The notes: generated by a model not told the origin, from the letters alone. 6,134 bases of DNA from Desulfocapsa sp. (GCA_029934915.1 JAOZLI010000162.1:1-6134), one strand, 5' to 3'; counted from the stretch's first letter, positions 1-6,129 are shown. Translations and numbers: made by a program.

Positions 1-54
1 GAAAAAATTACAACAGTTCAGAACGCCATCGATTACGTAAATAACTTGAAGTAA
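1..54 (+). CDS. acpP: Acyl carrier protein, C-terminal end only (partial)
   Basis: The window opens inside a reading frame that gives EKITTVQNAIDYVNNLK and then a TAA stop. This matches the end of helix IV of bacterial acyl carrier protein (E. coli has a very similar EKITTVQ-AIDY segment). The phosphopantetheine-bearing DSL serine lies upstream, outside the window. ACP carries growing acyl chains as thioesters in the cytoplasm during type II fatty acid synthesis. The identification rests on only 17 residues, but the next gene is fabF, and acpP-fabF is among the most conserved gene pairs in bacteria. The two are probably co-transcribed, with 44 bases between stop and start. Confidence 0.9.
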   Translation, partial: EKITTVQNAIDYVNNLK

Positions 55-60
55 TTTTTA

Positions 61-80
61 CCTGGGGCATATTGTCCCGG
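61..80 (+). promoter_or_regulatory. Small GC-rich hairpin between acpP and fabF
   Basis: After the acpP stop, bases 61-68 can pair with 74-80 (CC, bulged T, GGGGC against GTCCCGG), leaving a five-base loop. It stands out in an otherwise AT-rich gap. No T run follows it, so it is not a normal intrinsic terminator. Such a structure could protect the 3' end of acpP mRNA or partly attenuate transcription, since ACP is needed in far larger amounts than FabF. The structure is seen; the role is inference. Confidence 0.35.
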
Positions 81-86
81 AATCTC

Positions 87-92
87 AAGAGG
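87..92 (+). promoter_or_regulatory. Ribosome binding site that sets the fabF start
   Basis: AAGAGG lies six bases before the ATG at 99. The same frame is open back to a TTG at 72, but that codon falls inside the predicted hairpin, has no Shine-Dalgarno sequence before it, and would add nine residues absent from the family. The ATG at 99 is therefore preferred. Confidence 0.75.
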
Positions 93-98
93 TTTTTA

Positions 99-1343
99 AT
101 GGCTCAGCGTAGAGTGGTGGTTACCGGCATTGGTCTGGTAACACCGATAGGGACAGGAACAGAGAAGACGTGGAATAATCTGTTAAACGGGAAGAGTGGT
201 GTCGCAGCAATCACCCGTTTTGATGCTTCCGGTTTTGCAAGTCAGATTGCTGCCGAAGTGAAGGATTTTGAAGCACTGGATCATTTTGATAAAAAGAGCG
301 CAAAACATCTCGATTTGTTTGTACAGTATGCCATTGTGGCTGCTCGTATGGCGGTTGAAGACAGTGCGTTATCAATTGATCAACAGAACTGTGAACGGGT
401 GGGAGTTATCACCGGTTGCGGCATGGGGGGGCTGCCTACCATCGAGAAAAATCATAATATCTTTCTTGATCGTGGTGCAAAACGAATTTCGCCTTTTTTT
501 ATTCCCATGGCCATTCCAAATATGCCCTCAGGTCATATTTCAATGCAGATAGGTGCTAAAGGACCGAATCTTTCCCTGTCCACTGCCTGTGCTGCTGGAA
601 CCCATGCTGTAGGCGAGGCGTTTCATTCCATAGTTCGTGGTGCTTCTGAGGTAGTGGTAACAGGTGGAACAGAATCTGTTATTTGCCCTACTGGTGTTGG
701 AGGCTTTGCTTCTATGAAGGCACTGTCCACCAGAAACGATGATCCTGAAAAAGCTTCTCGTCCCTTTGATAAAGACAGAGATGGTTTCCTTATAGCAGAA
801 GGCTCAGGCATGCTTGTTCTTGAAGAGCTTGAACATGCACTGAATCGTGGTGCTGAAATTTATGCTGAGGTTGTTGGCGCTGGTGCTTCAAGTGATGCCT
901 ATCATATTGCGGCGCCACCCGAAGATGGTAACGGGGCTGTTCGTTGCATGAAAATGGCATTGGAGAGCGCTGGACTCAAACCTGCTGATATTGATTATAT
1001 CAATGCACATGGTACCTCAACCCCCTTAAATGATCGTTGTGAAACAACTGCCATTAAAACAGTTTTTGGTGAGCATGCAAGAAAACTTGCTATTAGTTCA
1101 ACAAAATCTATGACGGGTCATGCATTAGGTGCCGCTGGTGGTTTGGAGGCTGCATTTACAGCACTCTCCATCAAAGATCAAATTGCTCCTCCAACGATGA
1201 ATTTTGAAACACCCAGTGACGAATGTGATCTGGATTATGTGCCAAATGTTGCCAGGAAAATGGAAATCAATGCTGCCATTTCAAATTCATTTGGATTTGG
1301 CGGAACCAATGGCGTTATAGTAATGAAGCGTTTTATTGGCTAA
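99..1343 (+). CDS. fabF: Beta-ketoacyl-ACP synthase II (KAS II)
   Basis: The 414-residue product begins MAQRRVVVTGIG, the usual KAS II start, and is close to the length of E. coli FabF. It catalyses the decarboxylative Claisen condensation of malonyl-ACP with an acyl-ACP, the elongation step of type II fatty acid synthesis in the cytosol. The thiolase-fold catalytic residues are all present: nucleophile Cys164 in STACAAGTH, His304 in NAHGTSTPLND, Lys336 in STKSMTGH and His341 in GHALGAAGG. The C-terminal loop NSFGFGGTN (396-404) includes the gatekeeper phenylalanine at about 400. FabF is favoured over FabB by length, sequence style and the acpP neighbour. Twenty-two bases separate it from rpiB, so they probably share a transcript. 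Nothing appears damaged. Confidence 0.97.
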   Translation: MAQRRVVVTGIGLVTPIGTGTEKTWNNLLNGKSGVAAITRFDASGFASQIAAEVKDFEALDHFDKKSAKHLDLFVQYAIVAARMAVEDSALSIDQQNCERVGVITGCGMGGLPTIEKNHNIFLDRGAKRISPFFIPMAIPNMPSGHISMQIGAKGPNLSLSTACAAGTHAVGEAFHSIVRGASEVVVTGGTESVICPTGVGGFASMKALSTRNDDPEKASRPFDKDRDGFLIAEGSGMLVLEELEHALNRGAEIYAEVVGAGASSDAYHIAAPPEDGNGAVRCMKMALESAGLKPADIDYINAHGTSTPLNDRCETTAIKTVFGEHARKLAISSTKSMTGHALGAAGGLEAAFTALSIKDQIAPPTMNFETPSDECDLDYVPNVARKMEINAAISNSFGFGGTNGVIVMKRFIG

Positions 1344-1365
1344 AAAGTTAGCATAAGGAATTGCA

Positions 1366-1791
1366 GTGAAAATAGCTATTGGTTCAGATCATGGTGGTTT
1401 TGCCCTGAAAGAGGTCGTGTTACCATTTTTACAGAAGCTTGGTCATGAGGTGCAGGATGTCGGGTGTTATGATACAGGATCCGTTGATTATCCAGGACTT
1501 GCAGATCTGGTCTGTGAGAAAGTAAGTGCTAAGGTCGCTGAAAAAGGAATTCTTATTTGCGGTACAGGAATTGGAATGTCCATGGCAGCAAATAAACATG
1601 ATGGGATTCGAGCTGCGCTCTGTAGTGATCATTACACTGCGACCATGAGTCGTGAGCATAATGATGCAAATATTCTCTGTCTTGGTGAACGTGTTACAGG
1701 GCCGGGAGTGGCTGAAGAAATTGTAAGGGTGTGGCTTGAGACATCATTTGGTGGTGGGCGGCATCTGAGGCGAATTGAGTTGTTTAGTTGA
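1366..1791 (+). CDS. rpiB: Ribose-5-phosphate isomerase B (RpiB/LacAB family)
   Basis: The 141-residue product interconverts ribose 5-phosphate and ribulose 5-phosphate in the non-oxidative pentose phosphate pathway. It starts with GTG, read as MKIAIGSDHGG, preceded by AAGGAA at 1355-1360 with five bases of spacing. Family residues are visible: Asp8-His9 in SDHGG, catalytic Cys65 in ICGTGIGMS, His98 in SREHNDAN, and the phosphate-binding arginines near Arg132 and Arg136 in GRHLRRI. A cysteine at 65 places it with the E. coli-type enzymes that open the sugar ring and isomerise via Cys, not with the mycobacterial type that uses Glu. The related LacA/LacB galactose-6-phosphate isomerases are less likely because no lac genes are nearby. 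A strong terminator follows, so this is probably the last gene of its transcript. Confidence 0.95.
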   Translation: MKIAIGSDHGGFALKEVVLPFLQKLGHEVQDVGCYDTGSVDYPGLADLVCEKVSAKVAEKGILICGTGIGMSMAANKHDGIRAALCSDHYTATMSREHNDANILCLGERVTGPGVAEEIVRVWLETSFGGGRHLRRIELFS

Positions 1792-1814
1792 ATCAACAAC
1801 GTCATTAAATATCT

Positions 1815-1850
1815 AAACCGGCATTCCCCTGTGGTAATGCCGGTTTTTTT
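1815..1850 (+). terminator. Strong intrinsic terminator after rpiB
   Basis: An uninterrupted 11-base-pair stem (AAACCGGCATT at 1815-1825 with AATGCCGGTTT at 1836-1846) closes a ten-base loop, and the T run at 1844-1850 follows directly. This is a textbook Rho-independent terminator for the acpP-fabF-rpiB transcript. It ends 41 bases before the glyA start, so glyA needs read-through or a promoter close to or upstream of this hairpin. I could not find a convincing one. Confidence 0.9.
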
Positions 1851-1891
1851 GTCTTAAAAAAATACGAATTAAATTTATCGAGGAACGTACA

Positions 1892-3130
1892 ATGGCATCC
1901 CTGAAGCAAACAGATCCAGATGTTTTCAAGCATATCAACAGTGAATATGATCGACAGAGTAACCAACTTGAGTTGATCGCCTCTGAAAATATAGTTTCTT
2001 CTGCTGTCATGGAAGCGCAGGGTTCTATTTTTACCAATAAATATGCTGAAGGCTATCCTAAGAAACGATATTACGGAGGCTGTGATTATGCTGATGAGGT
2101 GGAGACTCTTGCCATAGAACGAGCCAAAGAGATATTTGGTGCAGAGTATGCAAATGTTCAACCACATTCCGGGTCTGGTGCAAATATGGCGGTCTATTTT
2201 GCCACATTAAAACCTGGCGATAAGGTTCTAGGCATGGATTTGGCCCATGGTGGTCATCTCACCCACGGTAGTCAGGTTAATTTTTCAGGACAACTTTTTA
2301 ACTTTCTTTCTTACGGTGTTGATAAAGATACAGAAATGATCAACATGGAAGAGGTTGAACGAATTGCCTTTGAAAATCGTCCCAAAATGATTGTTGCTGG
2401 AGCGAGTGCCTATTCCCGTCATATCGATTTTGAAGGATTCAGGAAAATCGCTGATCAGATTGGTGCCATGTTTATGGTTGATATGGCACATATTGCAGGT
2501 CTGGTTGCTGCTGGTGTTCACCCATCTCCTGTTCCCTACGCTGATTTTGTAACCACCACCACTCATAAGACCTTGCGAGGACCTCGCGGTGGCCTTATTC
2601 TTGCGAAAGAAAAATGGGGAAAAAGTATAGATTCTAAGATTTTTCCGGGTATTCAGGGTGGGCCTCTTGTTCATGTTATTGCTGCAAAAGCAGTTGGTTT
2701 TAAAGAAGCATTAAATGATTCTTTTAAGGTCTATCAGCAACAGGTTGTCGATAATGCTGCAGCTTTAGGAAAAAATCTTGTTGGAAAAGGATTTCGACTT
2801 GTCTCGGGTGGCACTGACAATCATCTTATTCTGCTCGATTTAAGCGGTAAAGATATCACTGGAAAGGATGCAGAATTGTTGCTGGAAAAGGCGGGACTTA
2901 CCACCAATAAAAACGCAATCCCATTTGATAAACAACCTCGTTTTGTCACTTCTGGGATTCGTGTTGGAACACCTGCTGTTACAACGAGAGGACTAAAAGT
3001 AAAAGAAATGGAACGTATTGCTGATTGGATCGGTCGTGTTATAGACAATCGTGATGAAGAAAATATTGCTGTGGTTCGCAAGGAAATAGAGACATTGTGT
3101 GATAAATTTCCACTTTCTGCTGTGATTTAG
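1892..3130 (+). CDS. glyA: Serine hydroxymethyltransferase
   Basis: The 412-residue product is a cytosolic, PLP-dependent, fold-type I enzyme. It converts serine and tetrahydrofolate to glycine and 5,10-methylene-THF, the main one-carbon source for purine, thymidylate and methionine synthesis. The ATG has GAGGA at 1880-1884, seven bases upstream. Visible signatures are [11 protein letters not shown] (26-36), [13 protein letters not shown] (51-63) with Glu53, His122 stacking on the cofactor, Asp197 and His200 in [13 protein letters not shown], the Schiff-base Lys226 in [14 protein letters not shown], and Arg357 in [15 protein letters not shown] that holds the substrate carboxylate. Length is close to E. 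coli GlyA. It follows a terminator and lies 25 bases before nrdR, so it probably heads a glyA-nrdR-ribD unit. No truncation or odd residue was noticed. Confidence 0.97.
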   Translation: MASLKQTDPDVFKHINSEYDRQSNQLELIASENIVSSAVMEAQGSIFTNKYAEGYPKKRYYGGCDYADEVETLAIERAKEIFGAEYANVQPHSGSGANMAVYFATLKPGDKVLGMDLAHGGHLTHGSQVNFSGQLFNFLSYGVDKDTEMINMEEVERIAFENRPKMIVAGASAYSRHIDFEGFRKIADQIGAMFMVDMAHIAGLVAAGVHPSPVPYADFVTTTTHKTLRGPRGGLILAKEKWGKSIDSKIFPGIQGGPLVHVIAAKAVGFKEALNDSFKVYQQQVVDNAAALGKNLVGKGFRLVSGGTDNHLILLDLSGKDITGKDAELLLEKAGLTTNKNAIPFDKQPRFVTSGIRVGTPAVTTRGLKVKEMERIADWIGRVIDNRDEENIAVVRKEIETLCDKFPLSAVI

Positions 3131-3155
3131 AATTATTTTTTCTTAGGAGTTATCA

Positions 3156-3638
3156 ATGAAATGCCCCTACTGTGGACATCTGGATAATAAGGTCATTGAT
3201 TCACGTTTGAATAAAGAAAGTACCATAACCAGAAGACGTCGTTCCTGTTTTTCCTGTGAACAGCGTTTCACGACCTATGAACGTTTGGAAGTTATGTTGC
3301 CCATGCTGGTAAAAAAAGATGGCAGGCGTGAGGTGTGGGACAGGCAAAAGACCGTCGTTGGACTTGAAAAGGCGTGTGAAAAAAGGCCTGTCAGTTGTGA
3401 TGATATAGATGCTTTTGTTGATGAAATCGAAAGCAGATTACAGGATTTTCCCAAGAAAGAAGTTCCATCTGGCGTTATTGGCGAATGGATTATGGAGGCA
3501 CTGCCAGGACTTGATGAAGTTGCCTATGTAAGATTTGCTTCAGTATATCGTCAGTTTAAAGACGTTAATGAGTTTATGAGTGAGTTGAAAGTCCTGTTAG
3601 ATACAAGAGAAGAACAGAGAAATGATGAGACTGCCTGA
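3156..3638 (+). CDS. nrdR: Transcriptional repressor NrdR (ATP-cone, zinc ribbon)
   Basis: The 160-residue product is a nucleotide-sensing repressor of ribonucleotide reductase operons; it binds NrdR boxes when loaded with dATP. The zinc ribbon uses Cys3, Cys6, Cys31 and Cys34 (MKCPYCGH and [15 protein letters not shown]), with an arginine-rich segment RRRR at 26-29 typical of its DNA-binding face. An ATP-cone domain covers about 46-136, with [22 protein letters not shown] and [13 protein letters not shown] as recognisable stretches. The start ATG has TAGGAG at 3144-3149, six bases upstream. The last 17 bases overlap the start of ribD. The glyA-nrdR-ribD order is common in bacteria; no nrd reductase gene or NrdR box is visible here, so its targets lie elsewhere. 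Confidence 0.97.
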   Translation: MKCPYCGHLDNKVIDSRLNKESTITRRRRSCFSCEQRFTTYERLEVMLPMLVKKDGRREVWDRQKTVVGLEKACEKRPVSCDDIDAFVDEIESRLQDFPKKEVPSGVIGEWIMEALPGLDEVAYVRFASVYRQFKDVNEFMSELKVLLDTREEQRNDETA

Positions 3639-4755
3639 GCAGAGTTCTTCTCACTGTGATAGTGACCATAAATTTATGGCTCAAGCACTTGCAGAAGCAA
3701 GAAAAGGGGTAGGCCGTACTGCGCCTAATCCTTGTGTTGGTGCGGTGATAGTGCGTGAGGGACAGGAAATTAGTCGTGGCTACCATAAAAAAGCAGGTAC
3801 GCCACATGCTGAGATACATGCTTTACAAAGGGCAGGGGACGCAGCAAGGGGCGCAACCATGTACGTGACCCTTGAACCCTGTAATCATACCGGACGCACG
3901 CCACCCTGCAGCCATGCAGTTGTAAAAGCTGGTTTGAAACGGGTGGTCGTTGGTATGACTGACCCTAATCCCCTGGTTCATGGCAGCGGGATTGACTATT
4001 TACGTGATCATGGAGTTGAGGTTGTTTCTGGTATCCTTGAAAGGGAATGTTATGAACTAAATCTGCCCTTTATTAAACATATTCAGAATGCCACACCTTT
4101 TGTTGTGATGAAGGCCGGAATGAGTCTAGATGGTAAACTGAGCTACCAGGCAGGTATCCCCGGTAAAATGACAGGCAAAGAAAGTCTTGAAAAGCTTCAT
4201 ACGCTACGAGACACCTTTGATGCTATTCTTATTGGTCGCGTGACAGTACTTGCCGATAATCCATCCTTAACAACTCGTCTTCAAGGGGGCGGACGTGATC
4301 CCGTTCGGGTTATTTTAGATAGCTCCTTGCAGATTCCCCTTGATTCAAAAATTCTTCACTTAGATTCCAAAGCCAAAACCTATATTGTTTGTACCGAGCT
4401 TGCGAATTCAGACAAGATAGCCTCGCTTTCAGCATTAGAGAATGTGTGTGTTCAGGTAATAGATTCACAAGAAGGCGGTGGTGGGGTACATCTGAAGAGT
4501 TTGTTGCGATTCTTGGGGGAGCAGGGGATATGTTCATTGCTGGTCGAAGGGGGATCCAAAATTCATTCGAGCTTCCTCAAACAGAATCTTGTGGATAGAG
4601 TGATGCTCTTTGTGGCCCCTCTCTTTGCTGGTTCCGCTGGTACCAGTCTGCTGGATGAATTTTCGGTTGCTGATCGTGATAGCGCTCCAACACTAAAAAA
4701 TATCAGCTACACTCCCTGTGGAGATGATCTCCTCGTTCAAGGCGATTTCTTTTAG
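3622..4755 (+). CDS. ribD: Bifunctional riboflavin biosynthesis deaminase/reductase RibD
   Basis: The 377-residue product catalyses two steps of riboflavin synthesis: deamination of 2,5-diamino-6-ribosylamino-4(3H)-pyrimidinone 5'-phosphate, then NADPH-dependent reduction of the ribose to ribityl. The N-terminal deaminase (about 17-150) has the zinc site His62-Ala-Glu64 and Pro86-Cys87 to Cys96 ([11 protein letters not shown]), and NPCVGAVIV at 36-44. The C-terminal reductase (about 157-375) shows [31 protein letters not shown] and [13 protein letters not shown]. Length is near E. coli RibD. The first ATG at 3622 lies inside nrdR, giving a 17-base overlap and likely translational coupling; it has only a weak AGAG before it. 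ATG codons at 3625 and 3676 are alternatives. The S-x-W-I-T substrate loop of E. coli reads P-G-K-M-T here (180-184). No ribE, ribAB or ribH follows. Confidence 0.95.
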   Translation: MMRLPEQSSSHCDSDHKFMAQALAEARKGVGRTAPNPCVGAVIVREGQEISRGYHKKAGTPHAEIHALQRAGDAARGATMYVTLEPCNHTGRTPPCSHAVVKAGLKRVVVGMTDPNPLVHGSGIDYLRDHGVEVVSGILERECYELNLPFIKHIQNATPFVVMKAGMSLDGKLSYQAGIPGKMTGKESLEKLHTLRDTFDAILIGRVTVLADNPSLTTRLQGGGRDPVRVILDSSLQIPLDSKILHLDSKAKTYIVCTELANSDKIASLSALENVCVQVIDSQEGGGGVHLKSLLRFLGEQGICSLLVEGGSKIHSSFLKQNLVDRVMLFVAPLFAGSAGTSLLDEFSVADRDSAPTLKNISYTPCGDDLLVQGDFF

Positions 4756-4773
4756 AAAATATTTTTTATTTTT
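4745..4773 (+). terminator. Possible weak terminator at the end of ribD
   Basis: ATTTCT at 4745-4750 can pair with AGAAAAT at 4754-4760 with one bulged A and a three-base loop. A T-rich tract (six T, A, five T) follows at 4762-4773. The stem has only one GC pair, so efficiency would be low. It overlaps the ribD stop codon and the end of the convergent gene. No better terminator is visible between the two genes. Confidence 0.25.
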
Positions 4774-5741
4774 GGGATCTGTTCTTCCATGGCCTTCAGT
4801 GTCGGGAATGTAATGCTAAGTATAACCTCATCTTTTTCAAAGGCCGGGCTATGAGTCGTTGTGCAGGACGGTGGTAACTCCATCCTCTTGATCCGTTTGT
4901 CGAAATCCTCTTCAGCTTTATTGCTTTCAGGAAATAATTGTTTGTATAAACAGGATAGAAGGCTTGCTCCTTTTTGAGGACGATTCATTTCCTGGTGTTC
5001 CAGGATGTCAGTATAGCACTCCTCGTTGAGGAGTGTTGTAACGCTTATATTTTGTCTTCCCGCCAGATCTTTACAAAGAACAAGAAGTCGTTTTTGTTTT
5101 CCACCCCCCAATTCCAGCTGTTCAAAAAGAGTATGCAATTTTATTCTGTCTTCAACCGGGAGGGTCAGTAATTCAAGAGCAACTTTCATGGACAATCGTT
5201 CAGAATGGACACTGTTCTGTAATGGCCGTTCCAGTTTGGTTAAGGATACATATTTATTTATGGTGTGTGCTTGAGCCTTTTCGTTTAGCTGAGGAAGAAA
5301 ATTTTTTGCCACATCATTAATACTCATACACTCAAGGCAATGACTGAAAAAAAAGGCTTTTTCCATAGAACTGAAACTGTACATTGTCAATTTGTAATGC
5401 AATAGATATTGCAATACTTCTTCTTTCTTTAGCTTGCTGGAAAGTACAAGTGCTGCTATGTCTGTTTCTTCAGGGAATGTGTTTTGGTAGGCCTTAACCC
5501 ACTGCCGCGTGGAAAGGAGTATATATTCTATATCTCCCCTGTCTGTATTTTTCTCAACAACCAGGGGGGGGCGAACCAACCCCATGGCAGCAACAGAAGA
5601 TAACTGATATTCATTTGGTGAAGAAGAAAGAAAAGGATGTAAGTCCCAAATACTTTTCGAGTTAATACTCTTTACGGGTATCTTTTTTAAATCGGCTAAC
5701 AATGGCATGGTGGTAAGTGTATGGGTGGAAGAAAAAAGCAC
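4752..5741 (-). CDS. Divergent ParB/Spo0J-like DNA-binding protein
   Basis: The 329-residue product has the ParB order of elements. An N-terminal ParB-like region covers about 18-110 (KKIPVKSI, then AAMGLVRPPLVV and EYILLSTRQWVKAY). A helical part at about 120-235 resembles the ParB/KorB helix-turn-helix region (SSMEKAFF, INDVAKNFLPQL, NKYVSLTKL, SERLSMKVALELLTL). ParB proteins bind centromere-like sites as CTP-gated clamps and aid segregation or act as regulators. Here the canonical GERRxR motif is replaced by LLSTRQW, so CTP binding is doubtful. The C-terminal part (about 236-329), with THSPAFEKDEVILSITF, is not the usual ParB dimer domain. No parA is adjacent. The GTG start at 5741 has AGG seven bases upstream; the ATG at 5708 would drop 11 residues but has no ribosome binding site. 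Function is unknown; a regulator or nucleoid protein is plausible. Confidence 0.75.
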   Translation of the reverse strand: MLFSSTHTLTTMPLLADLKKIPVKSINSKSIWDLHPFLSSSPNEYQLSSVAAMGLVRPPLVVEKNTDRGDIEYILLSTRQWVKAYQNTFPEETDIAALVLSSKLKKEEVLQYLLHYKLTMYSFSSMEKAFFFSHCLECMSINDVAKNFLPQLNEKAQAHTINKYVSLTKLERPLQNSVHSERLSMKVALELLTLPVEDRIKLHTLFEQLELGGGKQKRLLVLCKDLAGRQNISVTTLLNEECYTDILEHQEMNRPQKGASLLSCLYKQLFPESNKAEEDFDKRIKRMELPPSCTTTHSPAFEKDEVILSITFPTLKAMEEQIPKIKNIF

Positions 5742-5787
5742 AAAAAAACCTGTGTAAACCTACAAACGAATGTAAATTAACACAGGT
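5742..5787 (-). terminator. Intrinsic terminator after the IHF/HU-like gene
   Basis: Read on the minus strand, ACCTGTGT (5787-5780) pairs with ACACAGGT (5755-5748). After one T-T mismatch the stem continues with AATTTACA against TGTAGGTT, including two G-U pairs, around the six-base loop TTCGTT. Seven T follow at 5748-5742. This should end the transcript of the DNA-bending protein gene. Its 3' arm holds the apparent ribosome binding site of the ParB-like gene, and its T run touches that gene's GTG start. Confidence 0.75.
5749..5751 (-). promoter_or_regulatory. Apparent ribosome binding site of the ParB-like gene, inside a terminator stem
   Basis: On the minus strand AGG (within ACACAGG) is seven T residues before the GTG at 5741. 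It is the only Shine-Dalgarno-like sequence near either candidate start, but it would be base-paired when the terminator hairpin forms. This makes the exact start uncertain. Confidence 0.4.
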
Positions 5788-5790
5788 CCT

Positions 5791-5811
5791 CAGAAAAAAG
5801 ATGTTTTTCTG
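5791..5811. repeat. Perfect 8-base inverted repeat
   Basis: CAGAAAAA at 5791-5798 is the exact reverse complement of TTTTTCTG at 5804-5811, with a five-base gap. It lies just past the stop of the IHF/HU-like gene and before that gene's terminator. The stem is mostly A-T and no T run follows in the direction of transcription, so it is not the terminator itself. It may act as a processing structure or a protein site, or be chance in AT-rich DNA. Confidence 0.5.
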
Positions 5812-5827
5812 CTAAAATCCTTTTTAT

Positions 5828-6115
5828 CTAGGCTTGGTTAATCTTATCACGAAGAATACCGGACGGTTTAAAAGTAACGACGCGTCTTGCGTCCAGCGTG
5901 AGCTCGTCACCAGTCTGAGGATTTCTTCCTCTGCGAGACTTTTTGTTTTTCACATTGAATTTACCAAATCCACTCAAGAGGAGATCTGTTCCGTCAATAA
6001 GCGAGTTTTTTGAAATTCGTAAAAATGCCTCTACGGAATCAGTGGCCTGAGCTTTCGTTAACGAACCGTGAGATTTGTATACTTGCTGTACAAGGTCAGC
6101 TTTTGTAAGAGTCAT
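5828..6115 (-). CDS. IHF-alpha/HU family DNA-bending protein
   Basis: The 95-residue product belongs to the HU/IHF fold, whose dimers bend DNA by inserting a proline from each beta arm into the minor groove. Seen here are an N-terminal helical part (MTLTKADLVQQVYKSHGSLTKAQA), the LLLSGFGKFNV core at 46-55, the arm motif GRNPQTGDE at 63-71 with intercalating Pro66, and ARRVVTFKPS at 76-85. The arm and ARRVVTF stretch resemble IHF alpha (IhfA/HimA) more than HU, but several such paralogues are usual in Desulfobacterota, so I give no symbol. The whole gene is present. Its ATG has a strong ribosome binding site; its promoter lies outside the window. A terminator follows. It probably acts as a nucleoid architectural protein. 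Confidence 0.93.
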   Translation of the reverse strand: MTLTKADLVQQVYKSHGSLTKAQATDSVEAFLRISKNSLIDGTDLLLSGFGKFNVKNKKSRRGRNPQTGDELTLDARRVVTFKPSGILRDKINQA

Positions 6116-6123
6116 GGAATGTT

Positions 6124-6129
6124 CCTCCT
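6124..6129 (-). promoter_or_regulatory. Strong ribosome binding site of the IHF/HU-like gene
   Basis: On the minus strand a full AGGAGG, within GAGGAGGAAC, lies eight bases before the ATG at 6115. It is the best Shine-Dalgarno match in the window and fits an abundant nucleoid protein. Confidence 0.85.

Noticed and set aside
72..98. Upstream TTG start for fabF adding nine residues
   Set aside because: The ATG at 99 has a well-spaced AAGAGG and yields the family's normal N-terminus; the TTG has no ribosome binding site and lies inside a hairpin.
425..431. Run of seven G in fabF as a slippage switch
   Set aside because: It encodes the conserved Met-Gly-Gly of an essential enzyme, and frame loss here would be lethal, so it is more likely plain codon use.
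623..811. Minus-strand open frame inside fabF
   Set aside because: It lies wholly within a gene with intact catalytic motifs and shows no recognisable domain; it is a shadow frame.
1851..1880. Sigma-70 promoter for glyA just after the terminator (TTGTCT at 1849-1854)
   Set aside because: No acceptable -10 box lies at the right spacing, so it is not listed as a feature.
1805..2167. Minus-strand open frames across the rpiB-glyA gap and the start of glyA
   Set aside because: They run through the terminator and the conserved SHMT N-terminus, and the products look like random low-quality protein.
2285..2674. Minus-strand open frame of about 129 codons inside glyA
   Set aside because: It is antisense to the PLP-binding part of SHMT, with no recognisable motif; a by-product of codon bias.
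4389..4598. Alternative plus-strand frame inside the ribD reductase domain
   Set aside because: The RibD frame is continuous with conserved motifs here; the other frame has no supporting signal.
4720..4732. GGAGAT-G-ATCTCC palindrome as a terminator for the ParB-like gene
   Set aside because: The loop would be a single base and no T run follows on the minus strand; it lies in ribD coding sequence and is probably chance.
4974..5274. Plus-strand open frames opposite the ParB-like gene
   Set aside because: The products show no domain, and the minus-strand frame is far longer with a coherent ParB-like pattern.
5564..5571. Sequencing error or real frameshift at the eight-G run
   Set aside because: ParB-like sequence continues in the same frame on both sides, so the present length gives an intact gene.
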